Below are positions 8,767 through 18,724 of a DNA stretch of 64,000 nucleotides, one piece after another; position 1 is the first letter of the stretch; the number at the start of each line of letters is the position of its first letter. Below the pieces are notes generated by a model. The model was not told the origin of the DNA and searched no databases. It worked only from the letters and a program-made list of their open reading frames with translations. This DNA comes from Marinomonas hwangdonensis (GTDB taxonomy: Bacteria; Pseudomonadota; Gammaproteobacteria; Pseudomonadales; Marinomonadaceae), in assembly GCF_003721245.1 (NCBI RefSeq), contig NZ_RIZG01000011.1, positions 16,290-80,289 on the forward strand, in the 5' to 3' direction. The position numbers and the translations under genes are program-made.

Positions 8767-8988
8767 TTATGTCTCTAACTCATCGATAGAATCAAGCAGT
8801 GCTCTAGCATTAGCTCGTGAACCCAACAAATAAGCCGTTTCTTGTATAGACTGATAATCCGCCAACGACATCATGACAACTGGCTTACCACTTTTATGCG
8901 TAACAATAACTGGCGCATGATCATCACAAACCTTCTTCATCATTTTCACTAAATTGGCTTGTACTTCTTCACAGCCCATCGTATCCAT
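8767..8988 (-). CDS. YefM/Phd-type antitoxin, apparently orphan
   Basis: 74 residues from the ATG at 8988; upstream in-frame GTG and TTG codons exist, but this ATG aligns best with the YefM N-terminus. Features of the family: EEVQANLVKMMKKVCDDHAP, then GKPVVMMSLADYQSI and ETAYLLGSRANARALLDSID, close to the E. coli YefM pattern. YefM is the antitoxin of YoeB, a ribosome-dependent mRNA interferase, and represses its own operon. The expected yoeB gene should follow immediately; instead the ORF runs into a hairpin repeat with no toxin ORF. It may be a remnant or act in trans on a toxin elsewhere. Confidence 0.85.
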   Translation of the reverse strand: MDTMGCEEVQANLVKMMKKVCDDHAPVIVTHKSGKPVVMMSLADYQSIQETAYLLGSRANARALLDSIDELET

Positions 8989-9069
8989 ACTCAACACTTA
9001 CTATTAATCAAACCCAATCGAATGTAGTCAAACACCACAAGCAAATCAACAACCGCCTGAGAAACGGGC

Positions 9070-9178
9070 ATTATTGTAGGTCGCGGCGGCTTCGACCCGA
9101 CACGAACTCACATGACCAAGACAAGCGGCGTTTCTCTTCGAAACTGCCGCCTACCTCATCGAAACGCCGCTTGGCTTT
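9070..9178. repeat. Dispersed hairpin repeat, copy 2
   Basis: Second copy of the element at 8622-8765, shorter by about 35 bases in the middle. It has the same ATTATTGTAGGTCGCGGC start and the inverted repeat AAGACAAGCGGCGTTTC / GAAACGCCGCTTGGCTT, ending at 9178. It fills much of the 346-base spacer between the antitoxin and the broken HEPN-like gene; the rest (9179-9334) is A+T-rich with no clear promoter that I would assign. Confidence 0.8.
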
Positions 9179-9334
9179 TGAGTAGCTCATATCTTAGAAC
9201 GGCAAGTTTAAGAAAACTTTGATATTTTCTGATATAGCGCTTTTTATGTTTTCACTAGCAGATAAATAAAAAGCCTTTTAGTATCGATAAATATACCTAC
9301 ATTCCGACACAATTAACTGACAAGAGCTCACTTC

Positions 9335-10456
9335 ATGACTCCAACCAAACATATAAAACGCCAATTGAAAGACTTTTCACCTGCAAGAGAAAGCGCTCCA
9401 GGATTGATATGGGGTAATAATGCAGAACGCTGCCCAATTTCAAGAAGCCAGTTCCCTACTCCAAACCTTTTACTGTTTCTTTTACAAGGAATCTGTCAAT
9501 TCCCCTTAGGATATCCTGAAGAAAAGATGCATTGGATAATCCCGTTTACCTATAAAGGGGCGGACTGAGCAATTTCGAATGAGAAATTCGGTTTATACTT
9601 TTACTCTGTAAAAAATACTGAAGCAAAGTCAAAAGAAGTTTTAGGAAAATTTGAAAAAGCCCTCAAATCAGCTGAAAAAAATATTCTTGAAGACTTTGCT
9701 AAACAACAAATAAAAGACGGTAATATAACCATCTCAAACCAATTCAACCAGCTTGATGATCGATATCACTATTTTAGAGAACAAGCAGAGTCGAATTACA
9801 CTCCACAAGAAATGAAAGGCGATATAAAGGATATTAAAGAAATAGTTGAACTCTTAAGGTCAGAAAGCAACACTAGTCACGAAGGAGGATATAACGCACT
9901 AGCGATGATTGATGCTTATTTTAGTCGTTTAGAGCACTTCTTAGTACTTGCACTTCCTTTTTCCAATTACGACAGAGAACGAGATGATCTAACAAAGTTT
10001 GTCAGCAAAAACTGGTCAGAAAAACTTAAGAAAGTCCTCAGCATTAAAACAAACCAACATTATGAGACATTGAAGCAATTAAAAGAGAAATATCGAAATA
10101 CATTTGCACATGGTGGTTTTGAAAAGGAAAGCCAATCGTTTTTCTTTCATCTTGGGAATATTGGAATTGTGCCAGCCAGCATGTCTGGTAGAAAAGATAG
10201 CGTCCACTTCAATCATGTCCCGATAGATAAAGAAATATTCGAAAATATCTGCTCACAGCTCGATGCTTTTGATGAATATCTGTCCGACTCCGCACTTCCA
10301 GATGCTTGGAAATTCGCTCAAAGTAGTCTCAATCTCGCCATGGACAATAAAAGCTTACAAGAAATGCTTGAGGTAGCGAAAGATCCAGATACATTTGATG
10401 CTTGGATTGAAAGACAGCAAGATCTTTCCGACAGATATACTAATGCAGAATATTAA
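9335..10456 (+). pseudogene. HEPN-like hypothetical gene interrupted by an in-frame TGA
   Basis: Two ORFs (9335-9568 and 9812-10456) are in the same frame, and the 243 bases between them are open apart from the TGA at 9566-9568. Together they form one 374-codon gene with a single nonsense codon, most simply a TGG-to-TGA change. The predicted protein is soluble and rich in charged residues. Near its middle it has EKYRNTFAHGG, an Arg-x4-His pattern like the catalytic RX4-6H motif of HEPN domains, often RNases in defence and toxin systems. Family assignment is tentative; I do not recognise the whole protein. It could be decay, sequence error, or two functional pieces. No selenocysteine machinery context is seen. 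Confidence 0.6.
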
Positions 10457-10482
10457 TAACAAGCTTAATAGAATTTAAACTT

Positions 10483-11622
10483 TTACCCAAGATCCAACCC
10501 ATACCTCGCGTTCCTGCCGCCGCCTTCCAAGCGGTACAAACACTCTTTTTCAACCAAGTCGCTGAGGTCTCGGGTTGCGGTGGCTTTTGAGCTGCTGGTG
10601 ATGCTGATGTATTTTTTGGCACTAAGTCCGCCTTCGAAGCCGTCGGATCCTGCACTAAAGAGCTTGTTGAGCACTTTCTTTTGGCGTTCGTTCAGTTCGG
10701 TATGTTGATGTTTTTCCCAGTATTTGGCTTTTTTTAATACAAAGTCGACTTTATGAGCGGCTTCTTGCTGTGCCAGCAGAACCGAGTCGACGAACCATGT
10801 TACCCAGTCGGTGATATCTAAAGTAAATTGGCTGGCTTTGTTTAGTCCATCGTAATAGGCGTTTTTATCTTTCTCGATTATTGTCGACAAGCTAAGTAGT
10901 GGCGGTCGATTGAGATCTTGAGCCAATGCCATTTCGGCAATCGCTCGCCCTACTCGACCGTTGCCATCATCAAATGGGTGGATGGTTTCAAACCACAAGT
11001 GCGCAATCGCTGAGCGAACAGGACCAGAGAGAACGATCTCTCTCTCTGCTTTTAAAGGGTTAGAGCGGTTAAACCAATCTAAAAATCGGTTTATTTCTGT
11101 ATTGACTTGATGCGCTGGCGGCGCTTCGTAATGCACTTTCTCATAGCCAATTGGGCCAGAGACTATTTGCATAGGTTCTGCGGAATCTCGCCATTGACCG
11201 ACTTTTAGGTTACGAGGCAGCAGATTACTTTCTTTTTGCGGAAGAACTAATTGATGCCAATGAAACAAGGTAGATTTTGTGAGTTCGCTAGCAAAGTTAT
11301 TACGCACGTCGACCATCAAAGCGGCCATACCTTCAGCTCGTGGATCGGCGACTCGCGTTGGTGGATTACTCAAGCCTAAGAAGTTCTTAATAGAAGACCG
11401 CACATCTTCACGATCCAATCGCTCGCCTTCGATTTGGCTGGTGTTGATAGCTTCGCTCACCATGAGATCGATATAGGCATCGTACTGCAAGGTTTTTTCA
11501 AGCTGGCCCATTCCGCCAGACAAACGACCAGCCTCTAACGCGTACTGATACAAAGCATCTCGGCACTGAGTTTCGTCAAAGGTGAAATTTGGCCAATCAG
11601 GATGTTGCCAGCTGTATTTCAT
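10483..11622 (-). CDS. Fic family protein with N-terminal DUF4172 and C-terminal winged helix
   Basis: 379 residues. The N-terminal WQHPDWPNFTFDE matches DUF4172. INTSQIEGE near residue 60 fits the (S/T)xxxE(G/N) inhibitory helix of class II Fic proteins, whose Glu blocks the ATP gamma-phosphate. The catalytic HPFDDGNGRVGR lies near 215-226 with the active His. The last 80 residues look like a winged-helix DNA-binding domain. Fic domains usually transfer AMP from ATP to a target hydroxyl. Two palindromes of TGAGCCGA/TCGGCTCA lie just upstream, the nearest 5 bases from the start codon, so the protein probably represses its own synthesis. No antitoxin partner gene is adjacent, as expected for a self-inhibited class. 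Confidence 0.92.
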   Translation of the reverse strand: MKYSWQHPDWPNFTFDETQCRDALYQYALEAGRLSGGMGQLEKTLQYDAYIDLMVSEAINTSQIEGERLDREDVRSSIKNFLGLSNPPTRVADPRAEGMAALMVDVRNNFASELTKSTLFHWHQLVLPQKESNLLPRNLKVGQWRDSAEPMQIVSGPIGYEKVHYEAPPAHQVNTEINRFLDWFNRSNPLKAEREIVLSGPVRSAIAHLWFETIHPFDDGNGRVGRAIAEMALAQDLNRPPLLSLSTIIEKDKNAYYDGLNKASQFTLDITDWVTWFVDSVLLAQQEAAHKVDFVLKKAKYWEKHQHTELNERQKKVLNKLFSAGSDGFEGGLSAKKYISITSSSKATATRDLSDLVEKECLYRLEGGGRNARYGLDLG

Positions 11623-11626
11623 AGTA

Positions 11627-11699
11627 TGAGCCGATTAAGTAAACATTCGGCTCAGAATAGCATTATTTTATGAGCCGAATAAACCTATTATCCGGCTCA
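11627..11699 (-). promoter_or_regulatory. Two palindromic operators before fic
   Basis: Inverted repeats TGAGCCGA...TCGGCTCA at 11627-11654 and TGAGCCGA...CGGCTCA at 11671-11699, each about 28 bases long with A+T-rich centres. The first begins 5 bases upstream of the fic ATG and would cover the ribosome-binding region. A third copy is at 12569-12599. The likely ligand is the Fic winged-helix domain; this is inference. Confidence 0.65.
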
Positions 11700-11880
11700 C
11701 AGGCTTTTATTTAGTCATCAGTGCAAATCATCAAGACACAACGCCTGACTTTTCAATGCTATCTTTTCACTTAATAGATTGGACAAAAAACGTTAAAAAA
11801 GATACAAAAACCACCAGAGCAATAAATTTACGGGCAGCACCAGCAACAAACAAATTCAAGAAGGAGCGTAGAGAATTAAA

Positions 11881-12510
11881 ATGGTCGATTTCACCAATGG
11901 TAAATGGATTTTTGAGCCAAAATTTAGTGAAGTGAACACAGACTCAGTCTCTATAACAACTGAGCCAAACACAGATCTCTGGCAACGCAGTTACTATGGC
12001 TTTCGTAATGACAATGCTCCCGCATTACAGATCGAATCTGAAGAAAATTTCACCTTTACCGCCAAAGCCAATTTCACTTACCACACTCAATTTGATCAAT
12101 GTGGTCTTATTATCTACCTCGATAATGAGAATTGGTTCAAAGCCTCCATTGAATACGAAAACCAAGCATTTTCAAGACTAGGAAGTGTCGTAACGAATTT
12201 TGGTTACTCAGACTGGGCCACCTCAGATATTCCCTTACCAAAAGAAATCTGGTATCGCTTAAGCCGTCGAGGAGCTGATTTCCTGATTGAATCATCATTT
12301 GATGGTATCGTTTTCAATCAAATGCGCGTATTTCATTTGCATCAGCTTGGTGAGACAACAGTCGAAATGGGTAAATGCAACCCGCCACAACCCGCAGAGA
12401 AATCGGTGAAATTCGGTGTGTATGCGTGCAGCCCTCAGAATTCATCTTTTACCGCTACGTTCACCGATATGAGTTTAGAGCCTTGTAAATGGCTAGCTCA
12501 CTCCGCCTAA
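11881..12510 (+). CDS. DUF1349 domain-containing protein
   Basis: 209 residues with a good Shine-Dalgarno (AAGGAG) before the ATG. The sequence fits DUF1349, a concanavalin-like beta-sandwich family: an early WIFEPKF strand, LWQRSYYGF, QFDQCGLIIYLDNENWFKAS near residues 75-95, then TNFGYSDWAT and a final FTATFTDMSLEP strand. No signal peptide is seen, so it is probably cytosolic. Function is unknown; members may bind sugars. It lies alone between fic and a duplicated fragment of the fic 5' end, suggesting it arrived or was bracketed during a rearrangement. Confidence 0.8.
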   Translation: MVDFTNGKWIFEPKFSEVNTDSVSITTEPNTDLWQRSYYGFRNDNAPALQIESEENFTFTAKANFTYHTQFDQCGLIIYLDNENWFKASIEYENQAFSRLGSVVTNFGYSDWATSDIPLPKEIWYRLSRRGADFLIESSFDGIVFNQMRVFHLHQLGETTVEMGKCNPPQPAEKSVKFGVYACSPQNSSFTATFTDMSLEPCKWLAHSA

Positions 12511-12534
12511 ACCCAACGTCAAAGATAAAGCTTA

Positions 12535-12599
12535 GACAATCAGGATGTTGCCAACTGCCTTTCATCATGTGAGCCGATTAAGCGAATTATTCGGCTCAC
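12535..12599 (-). pseudogene. Duplicated 5' remnant of fic with its operator
   Basis: About 63 bases closely match the fic start region at 11595-11654. Read on the minus strand it gives an operator palindrome (12569-12599) followed by an ATG and MKGSWQHPD, compared with MKYSWQHPD in the intact gene; the similarity then stops. It is the truncated start of a second fic copy, lying in direct orientation with the first and bracketing the DUF1349 gene. Confidence 0.8.
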
Positions 12600-12623
12600 G
12601 CTTATATAGCCGCTTCGTAACCT

Positions 12624-12646
12624 GTCGGGCTAAAGCCACGACCTAC
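12624..12646 (-). repeat. REP-like fragment
   Basis: On the minus strand this reads GTAGGTCGTGGCTTTAGCC and continues CGAC, matching the 5' module of the repeats at 8627 and 9076 with two or three differences. The hairpin part is absent. Confidence 0.6.
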
Positions 12647-12679
12647 CAGAGAATATTGTCGCAATCTCAAAAGCCACCC

Positions 12680-13674
12680 CTAAGAAACCGCCTTCACTAA
12701 CCACGCTTTCATTTCTTCTAAATCCATTTTATGGTCTGGAAAGCTTTCAATGAGCGAATCGACGCAAGCTGCGATGGCGTCTGGTCGATACATTACACCA
12801 ACAAGTTTTGCTGAAAGCTGTTCTATTGGATCGAAAAACAAGCTGTCGGTGAAGGTTTGTGCAGCGGTAATGTGAGCGTTGCTCAGATCAAGGTGAATTT
12901 CGACGCCGCCCCATTTGAAGCGTTCGTCTAGGGTGTGAGTAAACTGCGGGGATTTACCAAAATTCCAATCCCAGCTTTGCTGCTGTTCAAATTTTTCAAG
13001 AAAACCAGGAAGATCTGGCAAGGCGTCGGGGGATATTTCCTCTATGACTGGCACTTCATCAAAGTATTCACAAAACGCTTCGACAATGGCGTCACAAACG
13101 AGCTGATGATCAATTGCTGGATACAAACTGTTTAAATTGGTGACTCGTGAGCGCACGGAGGTGATGCCTTTTGACTGGAGCTTTTTTACATCGGGATTAA
13201 GATAATTGGCTAGGCGGCTTAAATCCGCATGCAGCAACAAAGTACCATGATGAAAGCCGCGACCCTTAGTCTCTTTGTAGGCGGAACCAGAGAGTTTTCG
13301 CATTTCTTCACCTTCGCCGACGACTAAGTCATTGCGACCATTTGCGTAGCCTTCAATTCGAGGCTTCTTCAAGCCTTGTAACACGATCTCAGTAGACACT
13401 TCTTTGTTGTATTCAGGCTTACCTGCCATGAAAGTAAAATTGGTATTGCCCAAGTCATGAAACACCGCACCGCCACCACTTTGGCGACGAGCAAGGTGAA
13501 TCTTGTCTTGCTCCATCCTGTTTGATTCTGAAAGCGGCCAATCACTACCGTATCGGCATTACGCCACAGAAATAACACCCGTTGATTCGCAGGCATAGTG
13601 CGGAAAATACAATCTTCCACAGCAAGATTAAAGTGGGGGTTATTGGAATGGGAAAGTAGAATTCGGCTAGCCAT
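12680..13674 (-). pseudogene. lplA: Lipoate-protein ligase A, frameshifted
   Basis: The N-terminal part (13369-13674 frame) reads [17 protein letters not shown] and [19 protein letters not shown], and the rest (12680-13516 frame) continues [40 protein letters not shown] and KGITSVRSRVTNL. Both match E. coli LplA closely. At the join, about 22 bases are missing compared with the family (the PWKE-NTRR segment between FQN and MEQD), changing the frame. LplA attaches free lipoate to 2-oxoacid dehydrogenases and the glycine cleavage H protein. As read, no full-length ligase is made. The rest is intact, so the lesion is recent or a sequence error. The upstream GTG at 13692 is an alternative start. 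Confidence 0.85.
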
Positions 13675-13742
13675 GGCGTTTTCTCTTGTCACAAAAAGGA
13701 TAAACTTAACAATCAGCTACCTTTATAACGCGTTTACAGGTA

Positions 13743-13778
13743 TAAAAAAACCACGGTGCTTTCACGCCGTGGTTTTTA
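13743..13778 (-). terminator. Rho-independent terminator after greA
   Basis: CCACGG (13751-13756) pairs with CCGTGG (13767-13772), flanked by A-run and T-run on opposite sides, so it can act in both directions. It lies 33-68 bases after the greA stop. Confidence 0.85.
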
Positions 13779-13810
13779 GAAACATTCCATTTAGAAACAT
13801 TCCGATTAAA

Positions 13811-14287
13811 TCAAAGATATTCGACTTTTTCGATTTCGTAAGTGGCTTCACCACTTGGAATCTTGACGATGACCTCGTCACCCTCTTCCTTGCCGATGAT
13901 GGCTTTCGCGATTGGAGAAGCATAAGAGATTTTCTTCTCTTTCACATCAGCTTCATCATCACCGACAATTTTGTAAGTAACTGTCTCTTCCGTATCAACG
14001 TTAAAAAGCGTTACGGTAGTACCAAAAATTACTTTAGATGATACTGGCAAAGCTTTAACGTCAATCACTTGTGAATCAGCAAGTTTGCCTTCGATCTCTT
14101 TAATACGACCTTCAGCAAATCCCTGCTCTTCACGAGCGGCGTGATACTCTGCGTTTTCTTTTAAGTCGCCATGCTCACGCGCGGTTGCGATATCCGCAAT
14201 CACGCGAGGACGGACGACAGTTTTCAAGTGATTAAGCTCTTCTCTAAGACGAGCCTCACCTTCTACTGTCATTGGTACCTTTTTCAT
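13811..14287 (-). CDS. greA: Transcription elongation factor GreA
   Basis: 158 residues, the usual GreA length. [21 protein letters not shown] opens the N-terminal coiled coil; its tip holds the acidic residues [12 protein letters not shown] that reach the polymerase active site. The C-terminal FKBP-like domain includes [14 protein letters not shown] and [14 protein letters not shown]. GreA stimulates RNA cleavage in backtracked RNA polymerase. Its ATG shares one base with the carB stop (TAATG), so it is translationally coupled to carB, a common carAB-greA arrangement. A terminator follows. Confidence 0.97.
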   Translation of the reverse strand: MKKVPMTVEGEARLREELNHLKTVVRPRVIADIATAREHGDLKENAEYHAAREEQGFAEGRIKEIEGKLADSQVIDVKALPVSSKVIFGTTVTLFNVDTEETVTYKIVGDDEADVKEKKISYASPIAKAIIGKEEGDEVIVKIPSGEATYEIEKVEYL

Positions 14288-17200
14288 TATTTCCCCAAGT
14301 GCAAATCTTGCAGTCTTCTAACTTTCGTTTCACCTGTTAGGCTAATCGCCATACTCGTTGCTTCAGCACCAGCCAATGTCGTAGTGTAACAAACCTTACG
14401 CTGTAAAGCTGTACGACGAATGACAGAAGAATCGGCAATCGCTTGCGTACCAGACGTGGTGTTGATGATGTAATCAATTTCGCCATTTTTCATCATATCA
14501 ACGATATGTGGACGACCTTCATTCACCTTGTTCACTTTACGAACTTCAACGCCGCGCTCAGTTAGGTATTTCGCTGTGCCTTCGGTGCCGACAAGATCAA
14601 AGCCTAGTTCAGCCAAGCGACGAGCAACGTCTACCGCACCTTCTTTGTCCATATCGCGAACACTGATGAAAGCACGACCAGATGTTGGCAATTCCGTACC
14701 ACCGCCAAGAACCGCTTTACCAAACGCTTCTGCGAAGGTATCACCCACGCCCATCACTTCGCCCGTAGACTTCATTTCAGGCCCAAGAATCGGATCGACA
14801 CCTTGGAACTTATTGAATGGGAAAACGGCTTCTTTCACGCTGTAGTAAGAAGGAATGATTTCTTTGGTGAAACCAAGCTCTTCCAGTGTTTTACCTGCCA
14901 TAACCAAGGCGGCAACTTGCGCCAAAGAACGACCGATACACTTAGAAACGAAAGGCACTGTACGTGATGCACGAGGGTTAACCTCGATCACATAAATTTC
15001 GCCATCCTGAACCGCAAGCTGAGTATTCATCAAACCAACAACGCCAAGTTCTAGGGCCATGTTGGTGATCATCTCACGAATGTCGTCTTGCACTTCTTTT
15101 GACAAAGAGTATGGAGGCAAAGAACAGGCAGAGTCACCAGAGTGAACGCCCGCTTGTTCGATGTGCTGCATGATGCCGCCGATCACTACTTGATGTCCGT
15201 CGCAGATACAGTCGATATCGATTTCAATCGCTGCATTCAAGAAGTGATCTAGCAATACTGGGCTGTCGTTAGACACTTTCACAGCGCTTGTCATGTAACG
15301 CATCAATTCTTTTTCGTTATAAACGATTTCCATCGCACGACCACCCAATACATAGGATGGACGAACCACAAGTGGGTAGCCGATATCAGCCGCTTTCGCA
15401 GCCGCTTGCTCAACACTACGCACTGTCGCGTTATGAGGCTGTTTGTAGCCCAAACGCTGAATCATGCTTTGGAAACGCTCACGATCTTCTGCACGGTCGA
15501 TAGACTCAGGCGTTGTACCAATGATTGGCACGCCTTCGTTTTGCAAAGCACGAGCGATTTTCAGCGGCGTTTGACCACCGAATTGAACGATCACGCCTTT
15601 TGGTTTTTCTTTGCGAACGATTTCTAACACGTCTTCAAGCGTTACTGGCTCGAAGTACAAACGGTCAGACGTATCGTAGTCAGTCGATACGGTTTCAGGG
15701 TTACAGTTCACCATGATGGTTTCGTAACCGTCTTCACGTAGACCTAGCGCTGCGTGTACACAGCAGTAGTCAAACTCAATACCTTGACCGATACGGTTTG
15801 GACCACCACCAAGGATGATGATTTTTTCACGATCCGTTGGCGCTGCTTCACATTCATCTTCATACGTTGAGTACATGTAAGCTGTGTTAGTGGCAAATTC
15901 TGCAGCACAAGTATCAACACGCTTGTAAACTGGATGAACGTTCATCAAATAACGACGCTCACGCATAGACTTTTCAGTCACACTTAACAAGCTAGCAAGA
16001 CGCGCATCAGAGAAGCCTTTACGCTTCAAACGACGAATCACGTCGTAAGTCATGTCGATCAGACCCTTGTCTGCCAACGCAGCTTCTTCTTTGATCAAGT
16101 CTTCGATTTGCACCAAGAACCAATGATCAACACCTGTTGCTTCGTAAACTTCGTCTACTGTCATACCAGAACGGAAGGCATCACCAATGTACCAAATACG
16201 GTCAGAACCAGGCGATTGAAGCTCGTAAGCCAATTTCTCTTTGCTGTTTTCTTCAGCAAAATCCAACTGAGGATTGAAGCCATCAGAACCCACTTCTAAG
16301 CCGCGCAATGCTTTTTGCAAAGACTCTTGGAAAGTACGGCCAATCGCCATCACTTCACCAACCGACTTCATTTGCGTGGTTAAACGGTCGTTAGCGGTTG
16401 GGAATTTCTCGAATGTGAAACGAGGAATCTTAGTGACAACGTAGTCAATGGCAGGCTCAAAGCTCGCTGGTGTTTGGCCGCCTGTAATGTCGTTTTGCAA
16501 CTCATCAAGAGTGTAACCAATCGCCAATTTCGCGGCGATTTTTGCAATCGGGAAGCCCGTCGCTTTCGAGGCCAACGCAGACGAACGAGACACACGAGGA
16601 TTCATCTCGATAACAACAAGACGACCTGTTTTTGGATCCATACCGAACTGTACGTTAGAACCACCAGTTTCTACGCCGATCTCACGCAATACCGCCAAAG
16701 AAGCGTTACGCATGATTTGATATTCTTTATCCGTCAAAGTTTGTGCTGGCGCAACTGTAATGGAGTCACCTGTGTGAACCCCCATAGCGTCAAAGTTTTC
16801 AATCGCACAAACAATGATGCAGTTGTCTTTTTTGTCGCGGACAACTTCCATCTCGTACTCTTTCCAACCGATCAAAGATTCATCGATGAGCAATTCGTTG
16901 GTTGGCGACAAGTCCAAACCACGAGTACAGATTTCGTCGAACTCTTCCATGTTGTACGCGATACCACCACCAGTGCCGCCCATGGTGAAAGAAGGACGGA
17001 TAATACATGGGAAGCCGACTTCCGCTTGCACTTTCAGCGCTTCTTCCATGTTGTGAGCAATACCCGCACGTGGACATTCAAGGCCAATAGAGCGCATCGC
17101 TTTATCAAAACGGCTACGATCTTCCGCTTTGTCGATCGCGTCAGCTGTCGCACCTATCATCTCAACATTGTATTTTTCTAGCACGCCGTGACGCTCAAGA

Positions 17201-17502
17201 TCCAACGCACAGTTCAATGCAGTTTGACCGCCCATCGTCGGTAGAACCGCATCTGGACGCTCTTTTTCAATGATTTTTTCTACGGTTTTCCATTCAACTG
17301 GCTCGATGTAAGTCGCATCCGCCATCGATGGATCTGTCATGATGGTCGCTGGGTTTGAGTTCACCAGAATAACGCGAATGCCTTCTTCACGAAGCGCTTT
17401 ACACGCTTGCGCACCAGAATAGTCAAACTCACAAGCCTGACCGATAACAATAGGGCCTGCACCTAAAATTAAGACGCTTTTTATGTCAGTACGTTTTGGC
17501 AT
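14287..17502 (-). CDS. carB: Carbamoyl-phosphate synthase large subunit
   Basis: 1071 residues, normal length. Two homologous halves each hold an ATP-grasp domain: N-half motifs include [18 protein letters not shown] at the start and [12 protein letters not shown] near 170; C-half motifs include [18 protein letters not shown] near 565 and [14 protein letters not shown] near 720. [14 protein letters not shown] is the carboxyphosphate-site marker. The last 140 residues form the MGS-like allosteric domain that binds UMP, IMP and ornithine. It makes carbamoyl phosphate for arginine and pyrimidine synthesis with ammonia from CarA. It begins 23 bases after carA and is followed by greA. Confidence 0.98.
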   Translation of the reverse strand: MPKRTDIKSVLILGAGPIVIGQACEFDYSGAQACKALREEGIRVILVNSNPATIMTDPSMADATYIEPVEWKTVEKIIEKERPDAVLPTMGGQTALNCALDLERHGVLEKYNVEMIGATADAIDKAEDRSRFDKAMRSIGLECPRAGIAHNMEEALKVQAEVGFPCIIRPSFTMGGTGGGIAYNMEEFDEICTRGLDLSPTNELLIDESLIGWKEYEMEVVRDKKDNCIIVCAIENFDAMGVHTGDSITVAPAQTLTDKEYQIMRNASLAVLREIGVETGGSNVQFGMDPKTGRLVVIEMNPRVSRSSALASKATGFPIAKIAAKLAIGYTLDELQNDITGGQTPASFEPAIDYVVTKIPRFTFEKFPTANDRLTTQMKSVGEVMAIGRTFQESLQKALRGLEVGSDGFNPQLDFAEENSKEKLAYELQSPGSDRIWYIGDAFRSGMTVDEVYEATGVDHWFLVQIEDLIKEEAALADKGLIDMTYDVIRRLKRKGFSDARLASLLSVTEKSMRERRYLMNVHPVYKRVDTCAAEFATNTAYMYSTYEDECEAAPTDREKIIILGGGPNRIGQGIEFDYCCVHAALGLREDGYETIMVNCNPETVSTDYDTSDRLYFEPVTLEDVLEIVRKEKPKGVIVQFGGQTPLKIARALQNEGVPIIGTTPESIDRAEDRERFQSMIQRLGYKQPHNATVRSVEQAAAKAADIGYPLVVRPSYVLGGRAMEIVYNEKELMRYMTSAVKVSNDSPVLLDHFLNAAIEIDIDCICDGHQVVIGGIMQHIEQAGVHSGDSACSLPPYSLSKEVQDDIREMITNMALELGVVGLMNTQLAVQDGEIYVIEVNPRASRTVPFVSKCIGRSLAQVAALVMAGKTLEELGFTKEIIPSYYSVKEAVFPFNKFQGVDPILGPEMKSTGEVMGVGDTFAEAFGKAVLGGGTELPTSGRAFISVRDMDKEGAVDVARRLAELGFDLVGTEGTAKYLTERGVEVRKVNKVNEGRPHIVDMMKNGEIDYIINTTSGTQAIADSSVIRRTALQRKVCYTTTLAGAEATSMAISLTGETKVRRLQDLHLGK

Positions 17503-17525
17503 AATATTTCGCTCCGCTCCTACTT

Positions 17526-18656
17526 TTAGGCTTTAGTGGCTTTGATGTTTTCAATGAACTGATCGAACAACGGCGCAACATCGTGTGGCCCCGGGCTCGC
17601 TTCAGGGTGACCTTGGAAGCTGAATGCACTCTTATCAGTACGAGCGATGCCTTGCAAAGAGCCATCGAACAAAGATTTGTGAGTCATCACAAGGTTAGCT
17701 GGCAAGGTGTCTTCGTCTACCGCAAAACCGTGGTTTTGGCTGGTGATCATCACAGTGCCTTTTTCGATAGCTTGTACCGGATGGTTTGCACCGTGGTGAC
17801 CAAACTTCATTTTCTTGGTTTTCGCGCCAGAAGCCAAAGCCAAAAGTTGGTGGCCAAGACAGATACCAAACACAGGAATGTCGGTTTCTAAAATTTCTTT
17901 GATGGCTTGAATGGCATAATCACATGGCTCTGGATCACCAGGACCATTGGATAAGAAAACACCGTCAGGATTCATGGCTAAGACATCTTTTGCTGGTGTT
18001 TTCGCAGGCACAACCGTTAAACGGCAACCACGTTCAACCAACATACGCAGAATATTGCGTTTTACACCGTAGTCATAAGCAACCACGTGGAAATCGAAAG
18101 CGTCTGGCGTTGTGTGACCTTTCACAAGATCCCAAGTCGACTCCGTCCACTCGTACGCTTTTTCAACCGTCACTTCTTTCGCAAGATCCATGCCTTTCAA
18201 GCCAGGGAATGCTTTAGCCGCTGCGACCGCTGCCGCTTCATCGAGGTTTTCACCTGCCATGATGCAACCCGCTAGCGCGCCTTTCTCACGCAGAATACGT
18301 GTTAACTTACGTGTGTCTATGTCAGCAATACCCACCACGCCTTTACGCTTAAGATAAGAATCTAGAGACTCTTGTGAGCGCCAGCTGCTCGCCACCAAAG
18401 GCAGATCACGGATGATTAGGCCTTCACACCACACGTTGTCGGATTCTTCGTCTTCAGAGTTAACACCGGTGTTGCCGATGTGGGGATAAGTCAAGGTGAC
18501 CATTTGTCGAGCGTAGGAAGGATCAGTAAGAATTTCTTGATAACCAGTCATCGAAGTATTAAAAACCACTTCGGCGGTTGAGGAGCCATCTGCTCCGATC
18601 GACACCCCTTTAAAAATCGTGCCGTCTTCCAGAGCCAGAATCGCTGATGTTGCCAA
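17526..18656 (-). CDS. carA: Carbamoyl-phosphate synthase small subunit (glutaminase)
   Basis: 376 residues from a TTG at 18656, chosen because GGGAGG stands 6 bases before it and [17 protein letters not shown] aligns with the start of CarA; a longer frame to 18716 would run through the leader hairpin. The N-domain has [20 protein letters not shown]; the C-terminal class I glutaminase has [10 protein letters not shown] with the nucleophile Cys and [11 protein letters not shown] with the catalytic His and Glu. It releases ammonia from glutamine and channels it to CarB. TTG starts are also used by carA in other gammaproteobacteria. Confidence 0.96.
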   Translation of the reverse strand: MATSAILALEDGTIFKGVSIGADGSSTAEVVFNTSMTGYQEILTDPSYARQMVTLTYPHIGNTGVNSEDEESDNVWCEGLIIRDLPLVASSWRSQESLDSYLKRKGVVGIADIDTRKLTRILREKGALAGCIMAGENLDEAAAVAAAKAFPGLKGMDLAKEVTVEKAYEWTESTWDLVKGHTTPDAFDFHVVAYDYGVKRNILRMLVERGCRLTVVPAKTPAKDVLAMNPDGVFLSNGPGDPEPCDYAIQAIKEILETDIPVFGICLGHQLLALASGAKTKKMKFGHHGANHPVQAIEKGTVMITSQNHGFAVDEDTLPANLVMTHKSLFDGSLQGIARTDKSAFSFQGHPEASPGPHDVAPLFDQFIENIKATKA

Positions 18657-18687
18657 AGGAACCTCCCATTTAGAGCCTATCAGGTTG

Positions 18688-18724
18688 CAAAAAAGCGAGA
18701 CAAACCGGCGGCTCATCTCGCTTT
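18688..18724 (-). promoter_or_regulatory. Possible transcription attenuator in the carAB leader
   Basis: On the minus strand AGCGAGA (18722-18716) pairs with TCTCGCT (18700-18694), followed by TTTTTT, a typical intrinsic terminator 32 bases upstream of the carA TTG. Just before it the short frame ATGAACGGCAAAAACGC... encodes an 8-residue peptide ending at TAA beside the stem. A candidate promoter TGGACG-17-TAGAAT lies farther upstream. It could be an attenuator or simply the terminator of the DJ-1 gene. Confidence 0.5.

Noticed and set aside
8384..8833. 149-codon plus-strand ORF spanning the pgi end, its terminator and the repeat
   Set aside because: It overlaps pgi out of frame, crosses a strong terminator, and its translation is low complexity.
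9566..9620. Selenocysteine codon at the in-frame TGA of the HEPN-like gene
   Set aside because: The AATTTC/GAAATT hairpin that follows is short and too close, lacks the GU-containing apical loop of a bacterial SECIS, and the protein is not a redox enzyme. A nonsense mutation is simpler.
16474..17181. 235-codon plus-strand ORF opposite carB
   Set aside because: It lies wholly inside carB on the other strand and resembles no protein family; carB is intact and certain.
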